Part shown: one piece after another, positions 1-8,262 of the stretch
Layout of the letters: each line of letters opens with the position of its first letter
How positions within the stretch are numbered: position 1 is the first letter of the stretch
Source: Erythrobacter sp. SG61-1L
GTDB taxonomy: Bacteria > Pseudomonadota > Alphaproteobacteria > Sphingomonadales > Sphingomonadaceae
NCBI RefSeq assembly: GCF_001305965.1
Contig: NZ_JXQC01000003.1
Coordinates: 2,442,861-2,506,860 of the forward strand
Reading direction: 5' to 3'
DNA length: 64,000 bases
Made by a program: the position numbers and the translations under genes
The notes under the pieces: model-generated
Seen by the model: the letters and a program-made list of their open reading frames with translations, nothing else
The model's database searches: none
Told to the model about the DNA's origin: nothing

Positions 1-608
1 ACGTGGCTGTCGATCGTGCGGTCGGTAATCGCAAAGCCCGGCCCGTGCAGCCGGTCGATCAGCTGATCGCGAGAAAAGATGCGCCCCGGCGTGGCGGCGA
101 GCGTGCGCAGCAGGTTGAACTCGGTCACCGTCAGTTCCACCTCGCCGCCCTGCCAGCTTGCTGACCACGCATTGCCATCGAGCGCCAGCGCCCCGTGGCG
201 GAGCAGCCCGGCCGCCGCATCCGCCGCGACCGGTGTCGATTGCCCGGCTGAACGGCGCAGGATCGCCGAGGCCCGCGCGACCACTTCGCGCGGGGAGAAG
301 GGCTTCACCACGTAATCGTCACCGCCAAGCTCGATCCCCAGCACACGATCGATCTCGTCATCGCGGGATGACAGGAACAGGATCGGCACCTGCCCTTCCC
401 CGCGCAGCCGGCGGCAGACCTCCAGCCCGTCCATGCGCGGCATGTTTATGTCCAGCACGATAAGGTCCGGCGCATGTTCGGCGGCAAGCGCAAGGGCTTC
501 CTCCCCATCCCGCGCCTCGATCGATTCCATGCCTGCCTTGCCGAAGGCGAAGACGAGCACCTGGCGGATATGGGGGTCATCATCGACCAGAAGGACCGTT
601 CGTGGCAT
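1..608 (-). CDS. OmpR/PhoB-family two-component response regulator (partial, C-terminus beyond left edge)
   Basis: Cytoplasmic response regulator: an N-terminal receiver domain takes phosphate from a histidine kinase and a C-terminal winged helix binds DNA. Translating the minus strand from the ATG at 608 gives a receiver with acidic pocket D9-D11, phospho-acceptor D53 in 'VLDINMPRMDG', switch S80 and the conserved 'DDYVVKPF' with K102. After a short Ala-rich linker comes an OmpR-type winged helix that is cut at the window edge within 'TDRTIDSH', the recognition helix region. An upstream GTG at 623 overlaps the stop of the preceding membrane-protein gene (GTGA), so the two genes are probably translationally coupled. 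No histidine kinase is visible in the window; it may lie beyond the edge. The family is certain, the regulon unknown. Confidence 0.93.
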   Translation of the reverse strand, partial: MPRTVLLVDDDPHIRQVLVFAFGKAGMESIEARDGEEALALAAEHAPDLIVLDINMPRMDGLEVCRRLRGEGQVPILFLSSRDDEIDRVLGIELGGDDYVVKPFSPREVVARASAILRRSAGQSTPVAADAAAGLLRHGALALDGNAWSASWQGGEVELTVTEFNLLRTLAATPGRIFSRDQLIDRLHGPGFAITDRTIDSH

Positions 609-619
609 GGCAGCGTTCT

Positions 620-2227
620 TCACCGTTCCGTTCCCCCGGTCAACGCGGCGGCGGCCGTTTCGGTTGCCACGGGGACGGGAGCGGCCGCGGAAGGCGCGGG
701 CGGGATATAGGCCTCAAGACGTTCACCGTCGCAGCCATAGTCCCAATCCACAAGCCTCGGGCCGATCCTGCCGCCCAGCAGCGCACTCGCCTCGGCAAGC
801 TGCTGCCGGGACCGCACATCCCATCCGCCATGCTGCACATCGTCGCGCAGCCGGTGATGGACAACCAGGCGCACATTACGCACCCGCTGGTGCAATTCAT
901 CCGGCAAGTCGCTCTGCTCCAGCCGGATCAGCGGCACCAGCGCGGAACCACCCAGCCCATTGAGATAGCACAGATCCAGCACCGCTCCGTCGCCATCCAC
1001 TTCACGCGCATGGCGCACATTCCATTCCGCCGCCACTGCCCCCAGATCGACGAAGCAGACACCCGTCAGCAGCAGCCCTGCAGCGCCGAGGTTGGCGTTG
1101 ATCAGCCACGCCGCGCTCTTGCCCGCAAACATCCGCCACAGCACCAGCACAAGGCCCACCGCGACCAGTGCCATCCACAGCAGGGCGGAAATGCGCAGCA
1201 CCGTCAGCGAATAGGCTTCCACATAGTCCACGGTGCGCAGGGCTGCATTGAACACCAGAAACAGGTTCTGGGCGATCCACAGCACCACCAGCACACGCAC
1301 GGAACGATTGCCTGCCGTCGTCGATCCGGGGCGCAGCGCCACCAGCACGAACAGCGCCGCCAGCAGGGCAGTGGCGATCAGCGGATAGGCTCCACGATGG
1401 GCATAGGAAGCCAGCGTCATCCCGTCGGGCAGCGGCACAAACCCCCACAGCCATGCCGCATCCATCATGTTCTGCATCAGGAAAAGGCCGTTGAAGACCA
1501 CCAGCGAAAGCAGGACGGATTCGGTCGAAACTCCAGGAATATTCAGATCGCCCCGACCGTCGAATGTGCCCAACAGATTCCGAGGCAGATGCGGGCGCAT
1601 CAATGACCATGCCATCCAGACAAGCAGGAGCCACAAGGCCAGACGCAGGAACGTCCAGCCATCGACGCTGGGGCCGCTGAACGATGCCAGCCAGTTCTCG
1701 ATGACCGGGTTGGCCGCCGCGAACAGGCCGACGAACACCAGCGAACCGGCGATCGGCAGAATTATCACCGGCAGCAGCCGCTTCAGCCCACCCGGCGCAG
1801 TGCCCCGGCGCGCATTTGCACCCGCACGGCGGCCAAAGTCGAACGGCGGGCCGATCAGGGAAACGATCGCATGATAGGACAGCCGCTGGAACCAGCGCCA
1901 GCCATCGTCGAAACCCACGGTCCCCGGCATCAGCGTGGCAATACCGGCGGCAATCCAGAACAACAGCCACGGCAGCGGGCTGGCATTGTAAATCATCGCT
2001 AGCGCATAAAGCGCCGCAAGGCACAGCACCAAGGCCGGGCGCAGGTGGCCGATCACGGCTGGCCGCGCCAGGGCAAGCGCGGCCAGCATCGCGAGACCGT
2101 ATAGGCCAAAGGCACCGCCATGCAGCCCCTGCTGGAAGAACATCAGATCGCCCAGCGCCACCAGCGCCACTGTCAGAATGGCCTTGAGGCCGAATGTGCC
2201 CCTGAACCGAGGCTGCCGGAAATCCAT
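620..2227 (-). CDS. Polytopic inner-membrane protein, DUF4173-like
   Basis: A 535-residue protein made largely of hydrophobic segments (about 11-12 apparent transmembrane helices over residues 10-430) with a polar C-terminal part of roughly 110 residues. The segment with 'DGMTLASYAHRGAYPL' around residue 270 is the kind of conserved core I associate with the DUF4173 (or the related DUF4153) family; neither has an established biochemical function. The C-terminal soluble portion probably faces one side of the membrane. The gene overlaps the downstream response regulator at GTGA, which suggests co-expression and perhaps a role in the same signalling unit. Family assignment is from memory of sequence patterns, so DUF4153 is a possible alternative. 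Confidence 0.75.
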   Translation of the reverse strand: MDFRQPRFRGTFGLKAILTVALVALGDLMFFQQGLHGGAFGLYGLAMLAALALARPAVIGHLRPALVLCLAALYALAMIYNASPLPWLLFWIAAGIATLMPGTVGFDDGWRWFQRLSYHAIVSLIGPPFDFGRRAGANARRGTAPGGLKRLLPVIILPIAGSLVFVGLFAAANPVIENWLASFSGPSVDGWTFLRLALWLLLVWMAWSLMRPHLPRNLLGTFDGRGDLNIPGVSTESVLLSLVVFNGLFLMQNMMDAAWLWGFVPLPDGMTLASYAHRGAYPLIATALLAALFVLVALRPGSTTAGNRSVRVLVVLWIAQNLFLVFNAALRTVDYVEAYSLTVLRISALLWMALVAVGLVLVLWRMFAGKSAAWLINANLGAAGLLLTGVCFVDLGAVAAEWNVRHAREVDGDGAVLDLCYLNGLGGSALVPLIRLEQSDLPDELHQRVRNVRLVVHHRLRDDVQHGGWDVRSRQQLAEASALLGGRIGPRLVDWDYGCDGERLEAYIPPAPSAAAPVPVATETAAAALTGGTER

Positions 2228-2541
2228 CGCGCTTCTCCATCCCTGCGGAAATGGAGGCCCTTCTGCCCGCGCCGCGCGCAGCCAGTGGCCACAAGGGGTG
2301 CCGTATCGATGTGGTTCCTGTGCAGATTCGGTGCAGGCTATGGACGGTGCGTGGGGGCGATGAGACGAGCCGCCAAGGCTCCCCTAAAAACAATTGAAGC
2401 CAAACGCGGTGCAAGTCTGTATGGGGCCGCCAAAGCTGCCGACATTGAGGGCTGGCTGGGCGGACTTTGTCCATGGGGGCCCGGGCCGGCGTATGGCGGC
2501 CACCAAATCTTTAGAAACGCCCAGCATCGTGCCAATGCGCG
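2228..2541. other. Intergenic region between divergent DUF4173-like and RNA helicase genes
   Basis: About 314 bases without a convincing gene. Open frames here are short and lack ribosome-binding sites or family resemblance. The segment around 2385-2400 is locally A-rich, unlike the surrounding GC-rich DNA, and the region must hold the promoters of the two divergent genes, but I see no clear -35/-10 pair, terminator or large palindrome. Confidence 0.5.
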
Positions 2542-4368
2542 ATGCCAATCATTGTGAGTTCCATGAGTTTTTCCAATCTCCCGCCGATCCTCGGCGAAGC
2601 CCTTGCCGAACGCGGCTATGCCCAGCCCACGCCCGTCCAGGCAGCTGTGCTTGAACCTGAGGCGCTGGGCCGCGATCTGGTCGTTTCCGCCCAGACCGGC
2701 TCGGGCAAGACTGTCGCCTTCGGCCTCGCCATGGCCGGCGAACTGCTTAACGAAAGCGGCACTGCCGCCGGTTTCGGCCTGCCCAAGGCTCTCGTAATTG
2801 CACCCACGCGCGAACTGGCCCTGCAGGTCAGCCGCGAGCTGGCATGGCTCTATGGCAAGGCCGGTGCCCGCATCGCCACTTGCGTTGGCGGCATGAACCC
2901 CTCGCAGGAACGCCGTGCCCTGCAGGCCGGTGCAACCATCGTCGTCGGCACACCGGGCCGCCTGCGCGACCATCTGGAACGCGGCGCGCTGGACCTGTCG
3001 GAACTGGCCGCCATCGTGCTCGACGAAGCGGACGAGATGCTCGACATGGGCTTCCGCGAAGATCTGGAAGAGATTCTGGACGCCACGCCCGAAACGCGCC
3101 GCACGCTGCTGTTTTCCGCCACCATGCCTCGCCCGATCGAGGCCATGGCGCGCCGTTACCAGCAAGATGCGCTGCGCATCTCAACGGTCGGCAATGAGCG
3201 CGGCCATGGCGACATCGCCTATCAGGCCGTCACCGTGTCCCCGTCCGAGATCGAGAACGCGGTGGTCAATCTGCTGCGCTTCCACGAAGCGGAGACGGCA
3301 ATCCTGTTCTGCGCCACGCGCGACAATGTCCGCCACCTGCACGCCACCCTGCAGGAACGCGGCTTTGCCGTGGTTGCCCTCTCCGGTGAGCATTCGCAGT
3401 CCGAACGCAACCACGCGCTGCAGGCCCTGCGCGACCGGCGCGCGCGCGTCTGCGTGGCGACCGACGTGGCCGCGCGCGGGATCGACCTGCCCTCGCTCAG
3501 CCTCGTGGTCCATGTCGAGATTCCGCGCGATGCGGAAACGCTCCAGCACCGTTCCGGCCGCACCGGCCGCGCGGGCAAGAAGGGCACTGCCGTGCTGATC
3601 GTGCCCTTCCCGCGCCGCCGCCGGGTGGAATCCATGTTGCACCACGCGCGCATCAATGCCGAGTGGATCGACGCGCCCAGCCCTGATGACATCCGCGCAC
3701 AGGACCGCACCCGCCTGCTCGCCGCCCTGCTCGCGCCGGTGGAACTGGACGAGACCGACCGCGAGCTGGCCGAGGCCCTGCTGGCCGAACGCAGCCCGGC
3801 GGACATTGCCGCCATGCTGGTTCGCGCCCATCGTGCCGCCCTGCCCGAGCCGGAAGAACTGATCGAGAATACGCCGGAAGCCCGCCGCGCCGCGCAGAAG
3901 GAAAAGCACCGCCCCGGTTTCGAGGATGCAGTGTGGTTCCGCATGGATGTGGGCCGCCGTCACAATGCCGACCCGCGCTGGATTCTGCCGCTGCTGTGCC
4001 GCCGCGGACACATCACTCGTAACGAAATCGGCGCGATCCGCATTGCCCCCAATGAAACCCACTTCCAGGTGACCCGCGCCGTCGCCGCCAAGTTCAACGC
4101 TGCATTGCAGCGCACTGCGGGCGGCGAGGGAGACGAGGAAGGCGTTCGCATCGAACAGTCGAACGAAGCCCCGCGTGAGGCCGCGCGCCGCAACGGCCGG
4201 GATGCCCGCGCACCGCGCGACAATGCCGCCGGCGCGCATGGCCGGCCCCGGCATCCGCATAAGGGCCACGGCCCCCGGCCGGACCGCGACGGTGGTGGCG
4301 GAGGCGGCAAGCCCGCCCCGTGGAAAGGCAAGAAGAAGCCCTTCCACGCCGGCAAGAAGGACAAGTGA
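2542..4368 (+). CDS. deaD: DEAD-box ATP-dependent RNA helicase (CsdA/DeaD type)
   Basis: Cytoplasmic RNA helicase that unwinds short RNA duplexes in ribosome assembly or mRNA turnover. The 608 residues carry the full DEAD-box set: Q motif (F-x-x-L ... QPTPVQ, residues 10-33), motif I 'AQTGSGKT' (50-57), Ia 'PTRELALQ' (88-95), Ib 'TPGR' (137-140), II 'DEAD' (161-164), III 'SAT' (192-194), then V 'ATDVAARGID' and VI 'HRSGRTGRAG' in the second RecA lobe. Near residue 470 'RHNADPRWILPLLCRRG' marks a DbpA/CsdA-type RNA-binding domain. The last ~70 residues are Arg/Gly/Lys-rich and disordered. An in-frame ATG at 2563 is an equally plausible start; neither has a strong ribosome-binding site. A strong terminator follows at 4375. 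Paralogue assignment (DeaD versus RhlE/DbpA) is less certain than the family. Confidence 0.92.
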   Translation: MPIIVSSMSFSNLPPILGEALAERGYAQPTPVQAAVLEPEALGRDLVVSAQTGSGKTVAFGLAMAGELLNESGTAAGFGLPKALVIAPTRELALQVSRELAWLYGKAGARIATCVGGMNPSQERRALQAGATIVVGTPGRLRDHLERGALDLSELAAIVLDEADEMLDMGFREDLEEILDATPETRRTLLFSATMPRPIEAMARRYQQDALRISTVGNERGHGDIAYQAVTVSPSEIENAVVNLLRFHEAETAILFCATRDNVRHLHATLQERGFAVVALSGEHSQSERNHALQALRDRRARVCVATDVAARGIDLPSLSLVVHVEIPRDAETLQHRSGRTGRAGKKGTAVLIVPFPRRRRVESMLHHARINAEWIDAPSPDDIRAQDRTRLLAALLAPVELDETDRELAEALLAERSPADIAAMLVRAHRAALPEPEELIENTPEARRAAQKEKHRPGFEDAVWFRMDVGRRHNADPRWILPLLCRRGHITRNEIGAIRIAPNETHFQVTRAVAAKFNAALQRTAGGEGDEEGVRIEQSNEAPREAARRNGRDARAPRDNAAGAHGRPRHPHKGHGPRPDRDGGGGGGKPAPWKGKKKPFHAGKKDK

Positions 4369-4374
4369 AACGAG

Positions 4375-4405
4375 ACGGGCGGGAAGCGATCTTCCCGCCC
4401 GTTTT
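4375..4405 (+). terminator. Rho-independent terminator of the RNA helicase gene
   Basis: A perfect 12-bp stem (ACGGGCGGGAAG / CTTCCCGCCCGT) with the tetraloop CGAT, running into TTTT. It begins 6 bases after the helicase stop codon and also lies just beyond the 3' end of the converging minus-strand gene at 4435, so it may act from both sides. Confidence 0.92.
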
Positions 4406-4434
4406 GCGTTCAGGGCTCAGCGCATTTGGGCTGG

Positions 4435-4890
4435 TTAGGCCCGCTCGATCACTCGAGGGCTAAATCGATTGAAAACAAGCCCGATGAACAGCGCGCCAAA
4501 CAGCACTTGCCGATCAAATGGCGAAAACAGGCCCCATTCACCCACGAAATTCGCGCCAGCAAGGACCATCAGGCTGAGCACGGCCACGCCGAGCGCCTTC
4601 ACGTTCCGACTTGGTGCCCGGGGAACATATTCGAGTTTCCCAACAGGGGTCTCCCACAGAATTTCACCACTGCCAGCGTCTTTTACGAATACGACATCGC
4701 GGGGCGAGAAGCTTGTTTCAAGCGAACCAAGCAGCTGGAAGCGCTCACCTTGGGAACCAACTTCGCACTCTCGCACCTGCTCCGCTTCCAGCACACGACC
4801 GTCAGACAAGACAATTATGGTCAGCTTGCCAAAGCGCTCCCGAAACAGGGCGGCGATTAAATCGCGGTCATCTGGAATGCCGGAGGCCAT
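4435..4890 (-). CDS. Orphan membrane protein with two C-terminal helices
   Basis: A 151-residue protein I do not recognise. Residues 1-90 are soluble and mixed-charge with a beta-rich look ('LTIIVLSDGRVLEAEQV', 'GEILWETPVGKLEY'). Residues about 97-117 and 128-143 form two hydrophobic segments, so the protein is probably a membrane-anchored domain. The base composition of the gene is visibly lower in G+C than its neighbours, and it lies between the helicase terminator and the Smr/MltA cluster, so it could be a relatively recent acquisition. The ATG at 4890 has no obvious Shine-Dalgarno sequence. Function unknown. Confidence 0.65.
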   Translation of the reverse strand: MASGIPDDRDLIAALFRERFGKLTIIVLSDGRVLEAEQVRECEVGSQGERFQLLGSLETSFSPRDVVFVKDAGSGEILWETPVGKLEYVPRAPSRNVKALGVAVLSLMVLAGANFVGEWGLFSPFDRQVLFGALFIGLVFNRFSPRVIERA

Positions 4891-4949
4891 TGCGAGAAGC
4901 TAGGATATCGGGGATTCCAGCGCCAGCGAATTGGCGCAGTTGTATTATC

Positions 4950-5543
4950 TTACCGCCCCCGCCGCAGCACGATGTAGATCGCCCCATCGCCGCCATGGCG
5001 CCGATGTGCACCGCGTACGGCAGCGATGTCCGGGCCGTGCGGCCCGGCAGCGAGCCAGTCGAGGACTTTGGCGCGGATGGCACCCCGGCGCTCGCCCCGG
5101 TCGGCATGTTCCACCGGGCGGGATTTGCCAGTGACGACCAGCACCAGCCGCGCGCCCATGGCCTTTGCCTGCGATAGGCCCCGGTCAAGCCGGACATGCG
5201 CCTCGTCCAGAGTATGGCCATGCAGGTCCAGCGTGAAATCGGGATCGATCCGCGCACCCTTCAGCTTGCGTTCCCAGCTTGAATCCAGCCCGTGACGATC
5301 ATGCAGGGTTTGGCGCGGTGCCGGAGTTGCCTTGGGCGGCAGCGGTGCGGGGACGCGGCCTTTGATCGCCTTCGGCTGGGGCTTGGGCGGCAGGGGGGCG
5401 ACGGCAGTTCGCACCGCTTCACCTGCCTGCGACTGGTTACCCTGACCGGTGCGGGGCGGCTTGGGGTGAAGCGGCTTTACGGTGCTGGCCACACGCTGCC
5501 ACAGGGCCTTTTCCTCGAGCGAAAGCCCGCGCGGCGTGCGCAT
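4950..5543 (-). CDS. Smr domain-containing protein (putative nuclease/nucleic-acid binding)
   Basis: A 197-residue protein with a basic, Pro/Lys-rich N-terminal half (residues 1-90) and a C-terminal Smr (MutS2 C-terminal-like) domain. The domain shows the hallmark 'LDLHGHTLDEA' and a later 'LVLVVTGKS' with 'RGAIRAKVLDWL', the beta-alpha pattern of Smr proteins such as YdaL/SmrA, which bind or nick DNA or RNA. I chose the ATG at 5543 because it lies 10 bases after the mltA stop and has a good ribosome-binding site (AAGGGG about 6 bases upstream); longer readings run antisense into mltA. It is probably the last gene of a Tim44-like / mltA / smr operon. Confidence 0.88.
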   Translation of the reverse strand: MRTPRGLSLEEKALWQRVASTVKPLHPKPPRTGQGNQSQAGEAVRTAVAPLPPKPQPKAIKGRVPAPLPPKATPAPRQTLHDRHGLDSSWERKLKGARIDPDFTLDLHGHTLDEAHVRLDRGLSQAKAMGARLVLVVTGKSRPVEHADRGERRGAIRAKVLDWLAAGPHGPDIAAVRGAHRRHGGDGAIYIVLRRGR

Positions 5544-5553
5544 GGCCTGCCCC

Positions 5554-6768
5554 TTATTCCGCGCCCAGACGGCGCAGTGTGCCCTTGGGCAGCAGCAGCA
5601 CCGCCTGCCCGCGCGTGGACATGCCGCCCGCCACCTGCCGCGCTTCCTCACCCGCGCCCCAGAAAGTGTCGAAGCGATTGGCGCCCTTGATCGCGCCGCC
5701 CGTATCCTGTGCGATCCACAGCCCACTAGCGAGCGGGTTGTCGACATCGAGGAACACCGGCGCGCCCAGCGGCACGAATTTGGGGTCCGCCGCAACGGAG
5801 CTTTGCGGGCGCACCGGCACGCTCAACGCGCCTATCGGGCCATCGCCGGTCAGTTCGCGGAAGAACACCCAGCTCTTGTTCTCGCGCATCAGGGCGCGGC
5901 CATCTTCAGGATGTTCACGCAGATATTGCATGATGCCTTGCATCGATCCGGAATATTGCCCCGGCCCGCTGCCGATCAGGCCGCGTTCGCGCATCAGCGA
6001 GCCGATGCCCGCATATTCGCGCCCGTTCTGCCCGGCGTAGCCTATGCGCAGCACGGTTCCGTCCGGCCCACGCAACCGGCCCGAACCCTGGATCTGCAGG
6101 AAGAAGAATTCCACCGGATCGGCCGCCCAGGCGATCTCCAGCCCTTTGCCGGCCAGCGCGCCCTGGTCGATCTCCGCCCGTTCGTAATAAGGCACGAAGC
6201 GGCCCTGTTCGTCGAACCTGCCGAGCGGAGGCTGGCCGGTCCGTTCCGTGGCGGGCATATCGTCATACCAGCCGCGCGTCAGGTCTTGCGGCAGGGCATA
6301 GACAGGCACGTCATAGCCCGGCTGGCGATTGCGCACCCCGGCGATTTCCGGTTCGTAATAGCCAGTGGCGAAGGCCTTGCCGTCGCCCACGATGGCGGTT
6401 TCGAAATATGTAGCGAAGAACCGGCTTGCATCGTTCCTGTCCCAAGCCGTGGCGGCTTGGCAGGCCGGGCGCCAGTCTTCCTTCCGCGTCAGGCCGCTGC
6501 CATCCTCGCGCGCAGTGAGGCGAGGGCAGCTTTCGGCAAAGGAGGCCAGCGCATCGCCCGCATCGTAGCGCGAAAGGTTGAGCGCACTCACGCCTTTGCC
6601 CGGCGCAAGGCCCGCAACCAGCGCAGTAGCGGGCGTGGGCGTCGGAACGGGAAGCGGCCGAGGCGCAGGCTGCGCTCCCGGCCCGGAGACTTGCGGAATG
6701 ATGTGCCCGCAGGCCGAAAGCATGGCCAGCGCGGCGAGCGATCCGAGCCCGCGCATGCTCACGGCCAT
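5554..6768 (-). CDS. mltA: Membrane-bound lytic murein transglycosylase A
   Basis: Periplasmic lytic transglycosylase that cleaves the MurNAc-GlcNAc bond of peptidoglycan, leaving 1,6-anhydro ends. The 404-residue product begins with a lipoprotein signal peptide and lipobox (L-S-A-C, Cys about residue 20), so it is anchored to the outer membrane. The MltA barrel occupies roughly residues 100-270 ('FATGYYEPE', 'FFFLQIQGSGRL'). The C-terminal 3D (Asp-Asp-Asp) domain has 'AQDTGGAIKG', then 'NRFDTFWGAG', containing the catalytic and structural aspartates. The ATG at 6768 is preceded by GAGGG and lies 8 bases after the Tim44-like gene's stop, which supports an operon. Confidence 0.95.
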   Translation of the reverse strand: MAVSMRGLGSLAALAMLSACGHIIPQVSGPGAQPAPRPLPVPTPTPATALVAGLAPGKGVSALNLSRYDAGDALASFAESCPRLTAREDGSGLTRKEDWRPACQAATAWDRNDASRFFATYFETAIVGDGKAFATGYYEPEIAGVRNRQPGYDVPVYALPQDLTRGWYDDMPATERTGQPPLGRFDEQGRFVPYYERAEIDQGALAGKGLEIAWAADPVEFFFLQIQGSGRLRGPDGTVLRIGYAGQNGREYAGIGSLMRERGLIGSGPGQYSGSMQGIMQYLREHPEDGRALMRENKSWVFFRELTGDGPIGALSVPVRPQSSVAADPKFVPLGAPVFLDVDNPLASGLWIAQDTGGAIKGANRFDTFWGAGEEARQVAGGMSTRGQAVLLLPKGTLRRLGAE

Positions 6769-6776
6769 GGGAGCCC

Positions 6777-7442
6777 TCAGCCTTCGTCGGTTTCGTCGAG
6801 CAGCCAGTCAGGCGCGGAGGACGTCACGTCGCGCATGAAGGTCCACACGTCGCGGCTTTCCACCGCATCGTGAAGCGACCCGGCAACCACATTGCCATCC
6901 TTGTCCCGCGTGACTGCGGCGATGTCCGCGACAAAGCTCACCGCGATGCGGGCCATGCGTCCGTCGAGCGAGGCAGAGCGCAGCTCCACTTCCTCGATAC
7001 GCACCAGCCGGTTGTCGAGCGTTTCGCCTGCGGCTTCACGCGCGTCGATAGCGGCGGCGAACTGTTCATATACGTCGGAATCGCACAGGCTGCGCAGCGT
7101 ATCGCGGTCACCGCGCCAGAAGGCTTCGAGGATCACGCCATAGGCCATCTTCGCCCCTTCGAGGAAGGCGGGCAGATCGAACTGGCGATCGGCCGAAACG
7201 ATGGCGCGCAGGCCCTGATCCAGCGCGGGCGGATAAAGGCCGAACTCACGCTGGCGAACAGGCTGCAGGGCAGGCTGGGCGGGGGGTGGCGAACGGCGCG
7301 GCAGGCCCTTCTGCCCTTCCGGCTGGTCGAACCGGGTAGGCACAGGCTCTTCCTCATGCTCGGCACGGCGGCCCAGCACGGAATAGAGCCTCAGGCCCAG
7401 AAAGGCAGCGATCGCGGCCAGAATGACAATTTCGTAGATCAT
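6777..7442 (-). CDS. Tim44/TimA-like domain membrane-anchored protein
   Basis: A 221-residue protein starting 'MIYEIVILAAIAAFLGLRLYSVLG': an N-terminal membrane anchor, then an acidic/proline-rich linker (residues 25-75), then a Tim44-like fold ('FDLPAFLEGAKMAYGVILEAFWRGD' and 'LVRIEEVELRSASLDG'). In alphaproteobacteria such TimA proteins resemble the mitochondrial import motor subunit Tim44, but their bacterial role is poorly defined, probably envelope-associated. I trimmed the longer reading to the ATG at 7442 because it places the transmembrane helix at the N-terminus, as in the family. It sits divergent from secB, another protein-traffic gene, and leads the mltA-smr run. Confidence 0.88.
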   Translation of the reverse strand: MIYEIVILAAIAAFLGLRLYSVLGRRAEHEEEPVPTRFDQPEGQKGLPRRSPPPAQPALQPVRQREFGLYPPALDQGLRAIVSADRQFDLPAFLEGAKMAYGVILEAFWRGDRDTLRSLCDSDVYEQFAAAIDAREAAGETLDNRLVRIEEVELRSASLDGRMARIAVSFVADIAAVTRDKDGNVVAGSLHDAVESRDVWTFMRDVTSSAPDWLLDETDEG

Positions 7443-7716
7443 GAATCTCGGGCTCGAAAACCGGTGTAACACGGGCGACACCAACAGGCACCACCGTTAA
7501 TCTGCAATTCTGCCTGAAATAGGTACATATTACAAATGAACAACAGGTGGACCGAAATTGCGGCCATTCGCCTGTGGCAAGCGGGAGACTCCACCCATTC
7601 CGGCCAATCCCCGCCGCGCGGGCGTTGCGGGGCGGCATCCCAGATGCTAACCGCGCGGCCGGACATCGCCCCTGCGCGATGAAACTGAGCGGATTCCTTG
7701 TAAGAAAGCGAAGATC

Positions 7717-8238
7717 ATGGCCGACGAAGGCGACGTGCTGACCAACCTCGATTCCAATGCTGGCGCAAACGGCGCGGACACTCAGCCCGTGGCCGGGCTG
7801 CTGTCGCAATATGTGAAAGACCTTTCGGTCGAAAACCCGCGCGCACCGGAAAGCTTCCAGTGGACCGAACAGCCCGAACTGGACGTGCAGTTCAACATCG
7901 GCACCCGCCAGGTGAATGCCGAAGTGCACGAGATCGAACTGAAGATCGGTGCCACGGCCAAGACCTCGCAGGGCGTCAGCTATGTGGTCGAGCTGGCCTA
8001 TTGCGGCCTGATCGGCCTGCGCAACATGCCTGAAGATCAGGCGCACGCCTTCCTGTATGCCGAAGGCCCGCGCATCCTGTTCCCCTTCGCGCGCCGCGTG
8101 CTGGCCGATGCCACCCGCGATGCGGGCTTTGCCCCGCTGCTGCTCGATCCCATCGACTTCCACGGCCTTTACGCCCAGCAGCTGCAGCAGCGGCTCGATC
8201 AGGGTCAGGCCGAAGGCATGGCAACCGGCAACGCCTGA
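7717..8238 (+). CDS. secB: Protein-export chaperone SecB
   Basis: Cytosolic homotetrameric chaperone that holds preproteins unfolded and hands them to SecA for export through SecYEG. The 173-residue length and acidic character fit alphaproteobacterial SecB. Core motifs include 'YVKDLSVENP' (residues 32-41), 'EVHEIELKIGATAK', the 'VELAYCGLIGL' strand and 'ILFPFARRVLADATRDAGFAP', which matches the SecA-interacting region. A ribosome-binding sequence (AAGCGAAG) precedes the ATG. murJ begins 24 bases downstream on the same strand, so the two are likely cotranscribed. Confidence 0.97.
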   Translation: MADEGDVLTNLDSNAGANGADTQPVAGLLSQYVKDLSVENPRAPESFQWTEQPELDVQFNIGTRQVNAEVHEIELKIGATAKTSQGVSYVVELAYCGLIGLRNMPEDQAHAFLYAEGPRILFPFARRVLADATRDAGFAPLLLDPIDFHGLYAQQLQQRLDQGQAEGMATGNA

Positions 8239-8262
8239 CAATAGACAGGCAGGGCGCAGGCG

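Noticed and set aside
602-1606. Long plus-strand open frame opposite the membrane-protein gene
   Set aside because: It is antisense to a well-supported membrane-protein gene, low in hydrophobic patterning, His/Gln-rich as expected for antisense GC-rich DNA, and has no ribosome-binding site.
2178-2541. Short plus-strand frames before the RNA helicase
   Set aside because: Short, overlapping in different frames, no ribosome-binding sites, and no resemblance to any family.
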